A stretch of 64,000 nt of DNA. Origin: Brevibacterium sp. JSBI002 (GTDB lineage: Bacteria > Actinomycetota > Actinomycetes > Actinomycetales > Brevibacteriaceae). The notes below the pieces were generated by a model. The model had not been told where the DNA came from. It did not search any database and was given only the letters and a program-made list of their open reading frames with translations. Numbering within the stretch: position 1 is the first letter of the stretch; every line of letters starts with the position of its first letter. Positions 17,395 to 25,514 of this stretch are shown in pieces. The stretch covers positions 3,348,001 to 3,412,000 of the forward strand of contig NZ_CP110341.1 in assembly GCF_026013965.1 (NCBI RefSeq), written 5' to 3'. Made by a program: the position numbers and the translations under genes.

Positions 17395-19143
17395 ATGAAT
17401 CTGCTGGCTGCGCACACAGAGGACGGTGATCGTCCCGACAGCGATCCCATCCGCGGCGGAGTTGCCGCCGCACCGCGATCCGGGCGTCACCACGGTGCAC
17501 ATGACCGCGAACGGGGCGGCCGCCTCGGCGCGGGGAACCTCACGGGGCTCGGCCATCTGCTGAGGTTCATGCTGCGGCGGGACCGCCTGTGGCTGCCGAT
17601 CTGGGTGCTGTCCCTGGCCGCGCTCACTGCGTACTTCGCGAATGCGATCGCCGTGGTCATGGATGCGGAATCGCTGCAGGCGATGGCGGTGTTCGCGAAG
17701 AACCCGGTCATGGTGCTCATCACGGGGCCGGAATTCGGCGACGATGCGATGACGGTGCCGCGGTTCGTCGTCGGCAAGTACGGGGTCTTCCTCATGATCG
17801 GTGCGGCCCTGATGTCGATCCTCACGGTCTCCCGGCACACCAGGGCCGAGGAGGAGACGGGCCGGGCCGAGCTCATCCGCTCCGGAGCGACCGGGCGCCA
17901 CACTCAGCTCATCGCGGCCCTGATCCTCACCGTGATCATGAACGTCCTGCTCAGCGTCGGTATGGTCGCGGCATTCCAGTTCTCACAGGCCGAACCCGAT
18001 CCGCTGACGTCGACCCTGCTGTTCGCGGTCAGCGTCGGCGTCGTGGGGTGCGTCTTCGCCGCGATCACCGCCGTGACGGTGCAGCTGAGCGCCTTCGCCA
18101 GGGCCGCCTCGTCGATGGCCGGTGCGGTGCTCGGGCTCAGCTTCGTCCTCCGCGGGATCGGCGATATGTCCGATGTCTCCGGGGGCGGTCTCGCATGGCT
18201 TTCGTGGCTCTCTCCCCTGGGGTGGTCGCAGCAGACGGCGGCGTTCACGCTCGATCGGTGGTGGCCGCTGCTGTACTCGGCCGGCCTGTTCGCGGTCCTC
18301 GTCGTCGCTGCCCTGCTCCTGCAGTCGCGGCGCGACCTCGGTGCGGGCATCGTCGCCGAACGCCTCGGGCGGGCACATGCGCGGCCCGGGCTGTCGACTC
18401 CGCTGGGGTTGGCGCTCCGGCTGCAGTCGACGAACCTCGCGTGGTGGTCGGTGAGCATGCTCGTCATGGGCGCGGTGTTCGGCTCATTCACCGGAGCGAT
18501 GGATGCCGATGCGGCAGCGATGCCGCCGGAGATCATTGCGATCATGGGCGGTCGTGCGGGCATCGTCGACGGCTACCTCGGGTACATGGCCCTCTATTTC
18601 GCGATCATCGTCGCCGCCTATGCGATCATCGCTGCGGGTGGGCTGCGGGCCGAGGAGACCGCGTTCCACACGGAACCCGTGCTCGCGACCGCGGTGTCCC
18701 GCACCGGCTGGTTGGCCTCATGGGCCGTGGTGACGATCTTCGGTGCGGCCTGGCTCATGGCCGTGGCCGGGTTCGGCGAGGGTCTCGGCGCGGCGGTGTC
18801 GATGGACGACTGGTCCCTGCTGTGGCCGACGGTCCTCGGGCATCTCGCACAGGCGCCCGCCCTGTGGGTCCTGCTCGGTTTTGCGTACCTGCTCTATGGC
18901 CTCGCTCCGCGCCTGATGAGCTTGAGCTGGGTCGTCTTCGCCGCCTCGGCGGTGCTCGCGCTCTTCGGCCAGCTGCTCAAACTCGACGACGCCGTGCTCG
19001 ACCTGTCGCTGTTCACCCATATCGGCCAATATCCGGCGCAGGATCTGTCCGCCGAGGCGGTGCTGTGGTTCGTGGGGATCACTGCGGTTCTCATCGTGGT
19101 GGGGATGATCGGATTCAGGAGAAGGGGCCTCGTGACGGCGTGA
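17395..19143 (+). CDS. ABC exporter permease (tetronasin-type, two six-span halves)
   Basis: A 582-residue integral membrane protein with about twelve spans in two halves, each opening with a span after a basic loop (LRFMLRRDRLWLPIWVLSL in the first, LRLQSTNLAWWSVSMLVMG in the second). The motif GRAELIRSGATGRHTQ and the matching EETAFHTEPVLATAVSRTGW mark the ABC-2 exporters that carry both half-channels in one chain. A soluble, low-complexity N-terminus of about 45 residues precedes span 1. It works with the ATPase just upstream. The terminal codons are duplicated in the 3' flank (see the direct repeat at 19124-19204). Confidence 0.92.
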   Translation: MNLLAAHTEDGDRPDSDPIRGGVAAAPRSGRHHGAHDRERGGRLGAGNLTGLGHLLRFMLRRDRLWLPIWVLSLAALTAYFANAIAVVMDAESLQAMAVFAKNPVMVLITGPEFGDDAMTVPRFVVGKYGVFLMIGAALMSILTVSRHTRAEEETGRAELIRSGATGRHTQLIAALILTVIMNVLLSVGMVAAFQFSQAEPDPLTSTLLFAVSVGVVGCVFAAITAVTVQLSAFARAASSMAGAVLGLSFVLRGIGDMSDVSGGGLAWLSWLSPLGWSQQTAAFTLDRWWPLLYSAGLFAVLVVAALLLQSRRDLGAGIVAERLGRAHARPGLSTPLGLALRLQSTNLAWWSVSMLVMGAVFGSFTGAMDADAAAMPPEIIAIMGGRAGIVDGYLGYMALYFAIIVAAYAIIAAGGLRAEETAFHTEPVLATAVSRTGWLASWAVVTIFGAAWLMAVAGFGEGLGAAVSMDDWSLLWPTVLGHLAQAPALWVLLGFAYLLYGLAPRLMSLSWVVFAASAVLALFGQLLKLDDAVLDLSLFTHIGQYPAQDLSAEAVLWFVGITAVLIVVGMIGFRRRGLVTA

Positions 19144-19204
19144 GGGTGCGGCGTCAGCGCAGCGTGAGGTGAGCGTGGGGTGGGGCCTCATGGCGGCGTG
19201 AGGG
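19124..19204 (+). repeat. 23-base direct repeat at the end of the ABC permease gene
   Basis: Positions 19124-19146 (last codons and stop of the permease gene) recur at 19182-19204 with two mismatches. The second copy lies in non-coding DNA 58 bases downstream. It may be a small tandem duplication that preserved the gene end. Confidence 0.6.
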
Positions 19205-19406
19205 CAGGCTGACGTGCACGCGCGGGCTGAAGTCATGATCCGAGCGGAGAATCGAAATGGGTTCGTCACCCGGAATGACTCCGCGAAGAACTACGCTGAA
19301 AAGTGCTCGGGCCGTCGTCGACGGCTTCTCCCCCGTCGCATGAAGTCCCCGGCATGTGCCCAGTCGCATGGGCTCTGCCGACCGCACCCCGCTGAGGAGG
19401 CGTCCC

Positions 19407-21080
19407 ATGATGAGCAGCTCTGTCCCGTACGAGACAGACATTGCGATCCTCGGCTCCGGTGCGTCCGGATCCCACGGTCTCCTCGAGATCCTCACACGTC
19501 TGTGCGACAAACAGACTTCACTGCTCGCGCCCATGCGCATCACTGTCATCGAGCGTGACCGGCAGTTCCACTCCGGTCTGCCCTACGGACACCGCTCGGG
19601 ACGTTCCTCGCTGCTGATCTCGGACCTCGAGCATTTTCTCCCCGACCGCGAGCGCAGCGATTTCATCGACTGGCTGGAGGATCGGCGAGAGGAAATGCTG
19701 CGGTGGGCCGCGACCGGCGATGCTCCCGCGTCCCCTCTCGCCGAGGCTGTCGAAATCGATTGGATCCTCCGGCACGAGCACGACATCCGGCACAGCCGTT
19801 GGGAGGGCCTCTACCTTCCCCGGCGTCTCTATGGTCAGCATCTTGCCGAGCTCGTCGCCGACGCCGTAGCGAAGGCCCGCAATGTCGCCTCGGTCGACTT
19901 CGTCCACGGAGACATCGACGAGATCACGCACCCTGCCGAGGGCGGGGTCCGCCTGCGTGAGCGCATCGGCGACGGCGGGACCGGATTCGAGCTGCACGCG
20001 CACTCCCTGCTCCTGGCGATCGGATCGCCTCCGGTCAAGGAGCTCACCGTGCTGGGCGGGAAGCGCGGTGCGGTGTTCGAGCGGGACTCCCTGGACGCGG
20101 GCATCATCGCCGACCTCCACGAACCGAGCCTCGAGCATGTGATCGAGCGGACCTGGGCGCGGCTCGAATCCCTGCCGGAGGACCAACGAGACATTCTCCT
20201 CGTCGGCGGCAACGCCGATGCCCTGGAGTTCATCCTCGCCTCCCACCGTCTCCGGCGGGCCACCGTCGCTCGGTTGCACATCCTGTGTTCCCGTGGACGA
20301 CCGCACTACTGGCATCATGATCGTCCGGGAGAGACCGCGTCGACGCCGCACCTCGACCGACTGTTCGCCGCCGCCGAGGCAGGTGTGCCGCTGCGCGCAC
20401 AGGAGCTCAGCCGCACGGTCGCGGAGGAGCTCAAGGCCGCGATCCGCAAGGGCAACGTCAATTCGACGATCGCCGCGCTCATCGGAGCAGTCGGTTCCTC
20501 TCTCGCCTACATGGACGACTACGAGCGGTACTCGATGGCCACCGAACACGGTCTGATCATCAACGACGTCCTGCGCCGCGCAGGCGGCGACTCTCTCGAC
20601 CTCCTCATCGAGGGCATCGATGACGGCACCATCGATTTCGTCACCGGACGCTTCCGCGATGCGCGGATCGCGGCGGACCGGGTGCATGTGACGTTGGATC
20701 TGCCCGCGGACTCGACTCGAGCGGCGGACTCCTCGGCTAACTCCCCTGACAGGGACTATGCGGTCGTCGTCAACGGGACCGGGTTCGAACGGGTGACGGA
20801 CACCCGATCCGCCCTGCTGCGACAGATGCTCGGTACTGGCCTCGTTCGCGCCTCCGCCTCACGGACCGGTCTCGTCCTGGACTCGTCGTTCCGGGCCGCC
20901 TCGGGGGTATTCGTCCTCGGGCCGCTCATCGCCGGTCACACTCAGGGTCGCGCCGCGTACTGGCACATCGAGAGCGTGATCAGGATCCTCTCCTTGGCCG
21001 GCCAGGTCGCCGACGAGCTCGTCGCGGACCTGCTCGATCGACAGACAGCGGAGACGCGTATGCGGATCCCCGCACAGTGA
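19407..21080 (+). CDS. FAD/NAD(P)-binding protein (FAD-NAD(P)-binding domain PF13454 type)
   Basis: A 557-residue flavoprotein. The N-terminal dinucleotide loop is ILGSGASGSHGLLEIL (Gly16, Gly18, Gly21). It has the family motif IERDRQFHSGLPYG, where other members have G-x-PY, and a second nucleotide-type strand DILLVGGNADALEFI near residue 265. The C-terminal part DSSFRAASGVFVLGPLIAGH is typical of this uncharacterised oxidoreductase group. The members are thought to be related to hydroxylating flavoenzymes; the substrate is unknown. The ATG at 19407 has GAGGAGG six bases ahead. It is monocistronic and convergent with the polysaccharide locus. Confidence 0.85.
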   Translation: MMSSSVPYETDIAILGSGASGSHGLLEILTRLCDKQTSLLAPMRITVIERDRQFHSGLPYGHRSGRSSLLISDLEHFLPDRERSDFIDWLEDRREEMLRWAATGDAPASPLAEAVEIDWILRHEHDIRHSRWEGLYLPRRLYGQHLAELVADAVAKARNVASVDFVHGDIDEITHPAEGGVRLRERIGDGGTGFELHAHSLLLAIGSPPVKELTVLGGKRGAVFERDSLDAGIIADLHEPSLEHVIERTWARLESLPEDQRDILLVGGNADALEFILASHRLRRATVARLHILCSRGRPHYWHHDRPGETASTPHLDRLFAAAEAGVPLRAQELSRTVAEELKAAIRKGNVNSTIAALIGAVGSSLAYMDDYERYSMATEHGLIINDVLRRAGGDSLDLLIEGIDDGTIDFVTGRFRDARIAADRVHVTLDLPADSTRAADSSANSPDRDYAVVVNGTGFERVTDTRSALLRQMLGTGLVRASASRTGLVLDSSFRAASGVFVLGPLIAGHTQGRAAYWHIESVIRILSLAGQVADELVADLLDRQTAETRMRIPAQ

Positions 21081-21136
21081 CCTGGCAGCGGCCAGTAGGC
21101 AGTCGGGAAGCGGCCGGGCGGCAGTTGGTTCCTCGG

Positions 21137-23386
21137 CTACGCACCGCCGGCATCGAGATAGCCGAGAGTCCGGGCACGCGCGACCGCCGCGTCCCTGCTG
21201 TTGACTCCGAGCTTGCGGTAGAGGGACGAGAGATTGTTCTTGACCGTGCCCTGAACCAACATGAGGTCGCGGGCGATATCCGCAACGCTGGCTCCGCGTT
21301 CGAGACTTTCGAGCAGCACCATCTCGCGGTGGCCGAGCGTCGGGAAGTCCACGACACCGGCAACGGCTGCACCGAGCTCGCCCAACCGCGCGATGAGGGA
21401 TTCCGGCGTGCCCCCGCTGCTGAGGTCGCCGCCGCTCACCGGTGAGGCGATCCGCGTGATCTTCTGCCACACCAGGCGGTCCGCACTGGCGCGGAGGAGT
21501 TCACGTCGTTCGATGATGGGCATCTGCACCACCGGCAGCAGCGACCCCACAAGCACCGAGAGCTCCAGCAGCTCCGCGAAGGAGTTCAGCGCTTCCTCTC
21601 TGTCGCCGAGGCGCAGCAGCGCCGCGGCCTTGATGCCCGTGAGCTCGGCTCTGTCCCGAGTGCAGATGTGGTTCTCGTAGTACTGTGCCTCGGCGATCCT
21701 TACAGCCGCGCCATTGCGTCCTGCGGCCAGTTCGCCGCGGGCCTGGAGCACCTGCCCGATGCCGTAGGGTCCGGTGATCGACTCCAGCAGAGACTCTGCC
21801 CGGTGCAGCTGTCCGAGGCTGATGAGCATGCCGATGCGTGAGGCGGCCAGCGACTCGATCCGTCTGTCGGTCGCTGCTGCCCGGTGAGCGTGCACCTCGA
21901 TGGACTCTTCCGACCTCAGCAGGGCCGAGCGCGTGGTCGCGGTCAGCTGAAAGAGCTTCCGCTCGATGATCGGCACGTGGTACCACAGCTCGCCCATGTC
22001 CGGATAGTCGCGCATCCGACGCACCACGGCTTCGACGTCCGCCAGGTTCAGGGCGTCGAGACTGCGGTAGGCCTGGACGACGAGGGCTGCCGGCCGGAAG
22101 GTCTGCTCCTGCACGAACGGCGGGTCGTCGAACAGTGCGAATTCAGCGAGTTCGGCATCGGCACGCTCTTGGTCTCCCGCGAGATACGATGCCAGTGCCG
22201 ACCACGCGATGACGGCCGGCGGCAGGAAGTCTCCCGGCGCCGCCTCCGCCTTCACCTCGTCCTCGATCGACCGCAGCAGTGCCAGCGCACGACCGGGTTC
22301 CTCGGCCAGCACACTGTGGATCGATGCCTGCAGACGGACGACTCGGTGGGATCGCCGAGCCACTCCCCCGGCGATCCAGGAGGCACCCGATTCGGCTGCG
22401 GTGCGATGCTCGCCCGCGCCGCCGAGTCGTGCCATTTCGTTCATCACTGTATGGAATCTCATGGAAGTTCCGATCTCCTCGATGGGTTGGGACTCGTCCT
22501 CCGAGTCACCTTGATCCGGCTGGACCGCGTATTCGGTGTGTGATGCCCCTGGGGCGGTGAGTCGAGCCACGCAGATGCGGGCAGAGTCCGGGCTGCCCTC
22601 CCCGGGACCGAAGCTGAGCAAGGTCTCTTGAACGATGGTCGCCACCGTCGTGATCTCTTCGAGTTCCGGAACAGCGCGCAGCGCCGATGCCGGCAGACGG
22701 GCGAATGTCGCAATGCCGGACCGGGGAAAGAGGTAGAAGAGCGGGTATCCGCAGGTGAGGAATATCCGATCGAGCAGCCTCCAGCGGCGTGTTCTGCGCG
22801 CCAGGACAAGCGCATTGTCCAGCAGCAGAGCGTCCGGAGTCCCCACCAGCTCCACTTGTGCGGTGAGAGACTCGGCCAGAGCGCTCTCCGCTGTCGCGCT
22901 CTCGCCGTTCGGCGTGCTCTCGGCAAGCGCTCTGCGGGCCCAGGCCGCGACGAGGACTGGCACGTGCCACGGAGTTCCCGCAGCACCGGAGGTCACAGCC
23001 CCGGAGATCTGCAGGCGCAGGAGCACCGTGGGAACATCGGCCCGCAGGTGCTCCGGCCACTGCTCGAAGGCCACCTCCAGAGCGACCGCGGCCATATCGT
23101 CGTCGAATCCGTCGAGCAGCGACAGCACCCCGAGCGCACGCTGATCCGCGGGTGAGAGCGACAGTGAGAACTCGTCCGAGTGCGCTACGACGAAATCTGC
23201 CAGAGCTGCGGAGCTCACGAGTTCGCTCAGAGCCCGGCCACTTGACTCGACGGCATCGACAGCCGCTCTGGCGAACGACACCCAGCCGCCGCTGGCGGAC
23301 TGCAGCGCCGCAGCCTCGTCCTCCGCGAGATCGAACTGATCCTGCAGCTGGGCTGCGGTCAGACGCCGTGCGGCTTGGTCGATCAT
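21137..23386 (-). CDS. LuxR family regulator lacking an N-terminal ATPase (MalT-like, LuxR-1)
   Basis: A 749-residue protein. The C-terminus is a LuxR DNA-binding domain (LGHREMVLLESLERGASVADIARDLMLVQGTVKNNLSSLYRKLGV, about 685-730). The middle is helical and repeat-like, as in MalT/LAL regulators. The N-terminus (RLTAAQLQDQFDLAEDEAAALQSASGGW) matches the segment that normally follows the P-loop ATPase in those proteins, so the nucleotide-binding domain is missing. Its ATG overlaps the stop of the LCP gene (ATGA at 23383-23386), so it is made with the sugar-biosynthesis operon. It probably controls part of the polysaccharide locus. No signal is known. Confidence 0.85.
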   Translation of the reverse strand: MIDQAARRLTAAQLQDQFDLAEDEAAALQSASGGWVSFARAAVDAVESSGRALSELVSSAALADFVVAHSDEFSLSLSPADQRALGVLSLLDGFDDDMAAVALEVAFEQWPEHLRADVPTVLLRLQISGAVTSGAAGTPWHVPVLVAAWARRALAESTPNGESATAESALAESLTAQVELVGTPDALLLDNALVLARRTRRWRLLDRIFLTCGYPLFYLFPRSGIATFARLPASALRAVPELEEITTVATIVQETLLSFGPGEGSPDSARICVARLTAPGASHTEYAVQPDQGDSEDESQPIEEIGTSMRFHTVMNEMARLGGAGEHRTAAESGASWIAGGVARRSHRVVRLQASIHSVLAEEPGRALALLRSIEDEVKAEAAPGDFLPPAVIAWSALASYLAGDQERADAELAEFALFDDPPFVQEQTFRPAALVVQAYRSLDALNLADVEAVVRRMRDYPDMGELWYHVPIIERKLFQLTATTRSALLRSEESIEVHAHRAAATDRRIESLAASRIGMLISLGQLHRAESLLESITGPYGIGQVLQARGELAAGRNGAAVRIAEAQYYENHICTRDRAELTGIKAAALLRLGDREEALNSFAELLELSVLVGSLLPVVQMPIIERRELLRASADRLVWQKITRIASPVSGGDLSSGGTPESLIARLGELGAAVAGVVDFPTLGHREMVLLESLERGASVADIARDLMLVQGTVKNNLSSLYRKLGVNSRDAAVARARTLGYLDAGGA

Positions 23387-24387
23387 CGGCGTCGCACCGT
23401 CGCTTCGGCGGCGAAGTCGTCGACGGAATCGTCAGCGATCGATCGTTTCAACTCCTCCAGGTCATATCCGTCCGCACGCAGCTGACCATGGTCGCCGCCC
23501 GTGGAATCGTCGCCTGAGCTGTCGTCGTCTGCAGCAGGCAGGGTGATGAAGTCGATATCGTCCTCACCGATCGCCCCCAGCTGCGAGCCGAACTTCACCA
23601 GCGTGCTGGCGTCGAATCCCGAATCCACGCTCAGATACGGACTGAGCTCTCTGACGGCTGCCGACAGTTTCAGGGGGTCGGACAGGTGGCCCGTCGACAC
23701 CAGTTGAGAACCGGCGGCACGAATGAATTCCTGGCGGTTGTGGATCCGCTGCAGCGTCCCGTCCGGGAACGCACCGTGTCCGCTGAAGAAGGCGAGAGCG
23801 GAGGAGCTGTCGAGCAGGTTCAGCCCCGAGGTGAAGGCGTGCCCCTCGGATTCGAACGCCGCCGTCGACTCGACCTCGACCCCGCCGAGGAGGTCCACCA
23901 TGGTGTCGAGCATGGCCAGATCGATGAGCACCACATGGTCGATTTCGGTTCCGAGGAGATTCGACACGGCTCGCACTCCCATCGGCAGGCCGAGAGAGAC
24001 TGCGGCTCCGATCGTGTCGCGGCCGCTTCCCGGCACACTCACCGAGGTGTCATTCGGAATCGAGACGAGCTGGACTCCGCTGCGATCGGCGGGGATGTGG
24101 GCGAGCATGATGAGATCGGAGTCGATCTCGTCGGCACCCGCCGCTCCCGCCTCGGTCTGCGGGTCCACCGTGCCGAAGAGGAGTATGTCGACGGGTGAGG
24201 AGCTTCCGGACGTCGGAGCTTCGGCCCGTGAGGCCAGCTGCTCGACCAGATCGGGATCGTCGATCGTCGTCACGCCCCTGTCCCAGGCCATCGCCAGGTA
24301 CCCGTTGTAGGCACCGACTCCGGCGCCGAAGACGAGCAGTGCGACGACTGTGATCCCCGCGCACAGGACAGCAGTCCGCTTCCTCAT
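23383..24387 (-). CDS. LytR-CpsA-Psr (LCP) family protein, degenerate active site
   Basis: A 334-residue protein with one N-terminal membrane span (AVLCAGITVVALLVFGAGVGAY) and an extracellular LCP domain. LCP enzymes move polyprenyl-linked glycopolymers onto peptidoglycan. The framework is recognisable: DILLFGTVDP, DSDLIMLAHIPADRSGVQLV and SIPNDTSVSVPG. However, residues usually Arg in this family are replaced. The RSDT motif reads DSDL, SIPRD reads SIPND, and the paired R-x-R before the RQ motif is absent. Transferase activity is therefore doubtful. It overlaps its neighbours by 4 bases on both sides, within the LuxR-1/LCP/DegT/dehydratase operon. Confidence 0.82.
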   Translation of the reverse strand: MRKRTAVLCAGITVVALLVFGAGVGAYNGYLAMAWDRGVTTIDDPDLVEQLASRAEAPTSGSSSPVDILLFGTVDPQTEAGAAGADEIDSDLIMLAHIPADRSGVQLVSIPNDTSVSVPGSGRDTIGAAVSLGLPMGVRAVSNLLGTEIDHVVLIDLAMLDTMVDLLGGVEVESTAAFESEGHAFTSGLNLLDSSSALAFFSGHGAFPDGTLQRIHNRQEFIRAAGSQLVSTGHLSDPLKLSAAVRELSPYLSVDSGFDASTLVKFGSQLGAIGEDDIDFITLPAADDDSSGDDSTGGDHGQLRADGYDLEELKRSIADDSVDDFAAEATVRRR

Positions 24388-25514
24388 ACCGTGACCGCCT
24401 CTCCGATGGCGGCCGCGATCTCCGCCGCGACCGTGTTCCTGTCGTCCGTGGTCAGATCTGTGCTCGAGGGCAGCGCCAGACCGGTGCGATACAGCGCTTC
24501 GGCGCGTCCGGTGATATAGCGCAGATCGCAGCCGGCGTGGACAGGCTGCAGATGCATCGGCTTGAACACCGGACGTGTTTCGATTCCGCGCTGCAGCAGA
24601 CTCTCTCCCAGGGTCCACGCATCCGTGCCCGAATCCGGGCCGACGATGAGGACACTCATCCAGCAGTTGCCGTCAGCAGGAGTGAGCAGGTCCAGGCCGG
24701 CCACGTGAGCCAGCGCTCGAGCATATCCCTGGTGGTGTTCGCGCTTCTTCGAAACGATCGCCCCGAGCCGGTCGAGCTGTGCGATGCCCACAGCCGCGAG
24801 GAGGTTGGACAGGCGGTAGTTGTACCCCACCTCGGTGTGCTCATAGTGGAGCACCGGCTGCCTCGCCTGTGTAGAGAGGTAGCGGACCCGTTCCGCGGTC
24901 TCCAGGTCTGAGCACAGAACCGCTCCGCCGGACGACGTCGTGATGATCTTGTTGCCGTTGAAGGACAGCGCCGCAACGGCCCCGAACGATCCGGCGGGGG
25001 ACTCGCAGGTTCCGGCTCCCAACGACTCGGCAGCGTCGGAGACGACGACGGCGCCGTATGTCTCGGCGATGCGCACGATCCGCTGATAGTCGGCCGGAGT
25101 GCCGTAGAGGTCGACAGGAAGCACCGCCCGGATCGGTCGTTCCGAGGACAGCGCCTCAGAGCAGGCCACTTCGAGGACGGATGTGTCCATCAGCCCCGCC
25201 TCGTCGCAGTCGATGAAGACCGGTTCAGCGCCCACATAGTGCACGGCGTTGACCGTCGCGGCGAAGGTGAGGGTCGGAACCGCCACTCGGTCGCCGGCTC
25301 CGATTCCCTGCGAGAGCAGCGCAAGGTGCAGCGCCGCGGTTCCGGAGCTCACCGCCACCGCATGCTTACGGCCCGTGACAGCTGCCAGCCGCGACTCGAA
25401 CTCGTCGAGCTGGGGACCGGCCGGGGCCACCCAGCCCGACCGCAGTGCAGCGACGATCGCCTGTTCTTCCAGCACGCCCACGGAGGGCAGGCAGAGGGGA
25501 ATCCGCATCTCCAT
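24384..25514 (-). CDS. DegT/DnrJ/EryC1/StrS family sugar aminotransferase
   Basis: A 376-residue PLP enzyme that aminates an NDP-ketosugar using glutamate. The lysine expected to hold PLP is in SFNGNKIITTSSGG (Lys189). The Asp that holds the pyridine nitrogen is in VVVSDAAESLG (Asp160), and SSGTAALHLAL is the phosphate cup. Directly upstream lies a membrane NDP-sugar 4,6-dehydratase whose product is the normal substrate (UDP-4-keto-6-deoxy-GlcNAc in bacillosamine-type pathways). The pair likely makes UDP-4-amino-4,6-dideoxy-GlcNAc. The start is ATG 25514, overlapping the upstream stop by one base; GTG 25517 is an alternative. Confidence 0.92.
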   Translation of the reverse strand: MEMRIPLCLPSVGVLEEQAIVAALRSGWVAPAGPQLDEFESRLAAVTGRKHAVAVSSGTAALHLALLSQGIGAGDRVAVPTLTFAATVNAVHYVGAEPVFIDCDEAGLMDTSVLEVACSEALSSERPIRAVLPVDLYGTPADYQRIVRIAETYGAVVVSDAAESLGAGTCESPAGSFGAVAALSFNGNKIITTSSGGAVLCSDLETAERVRYLSTQARQPVLHYEHTEVGYNYRLSNLLAAVGIAQLDRLGAIVSKKREHHQGYARALAHVAGLDLLTPADGNCWMSVLIVGPDSGTDAWTLGESLLQRGIETRPVFKPMHLQPVHAGCDLRYITGRAEALYRTGLALPSSTDLTTDDRNTVAAEIAAAIGEAVTV

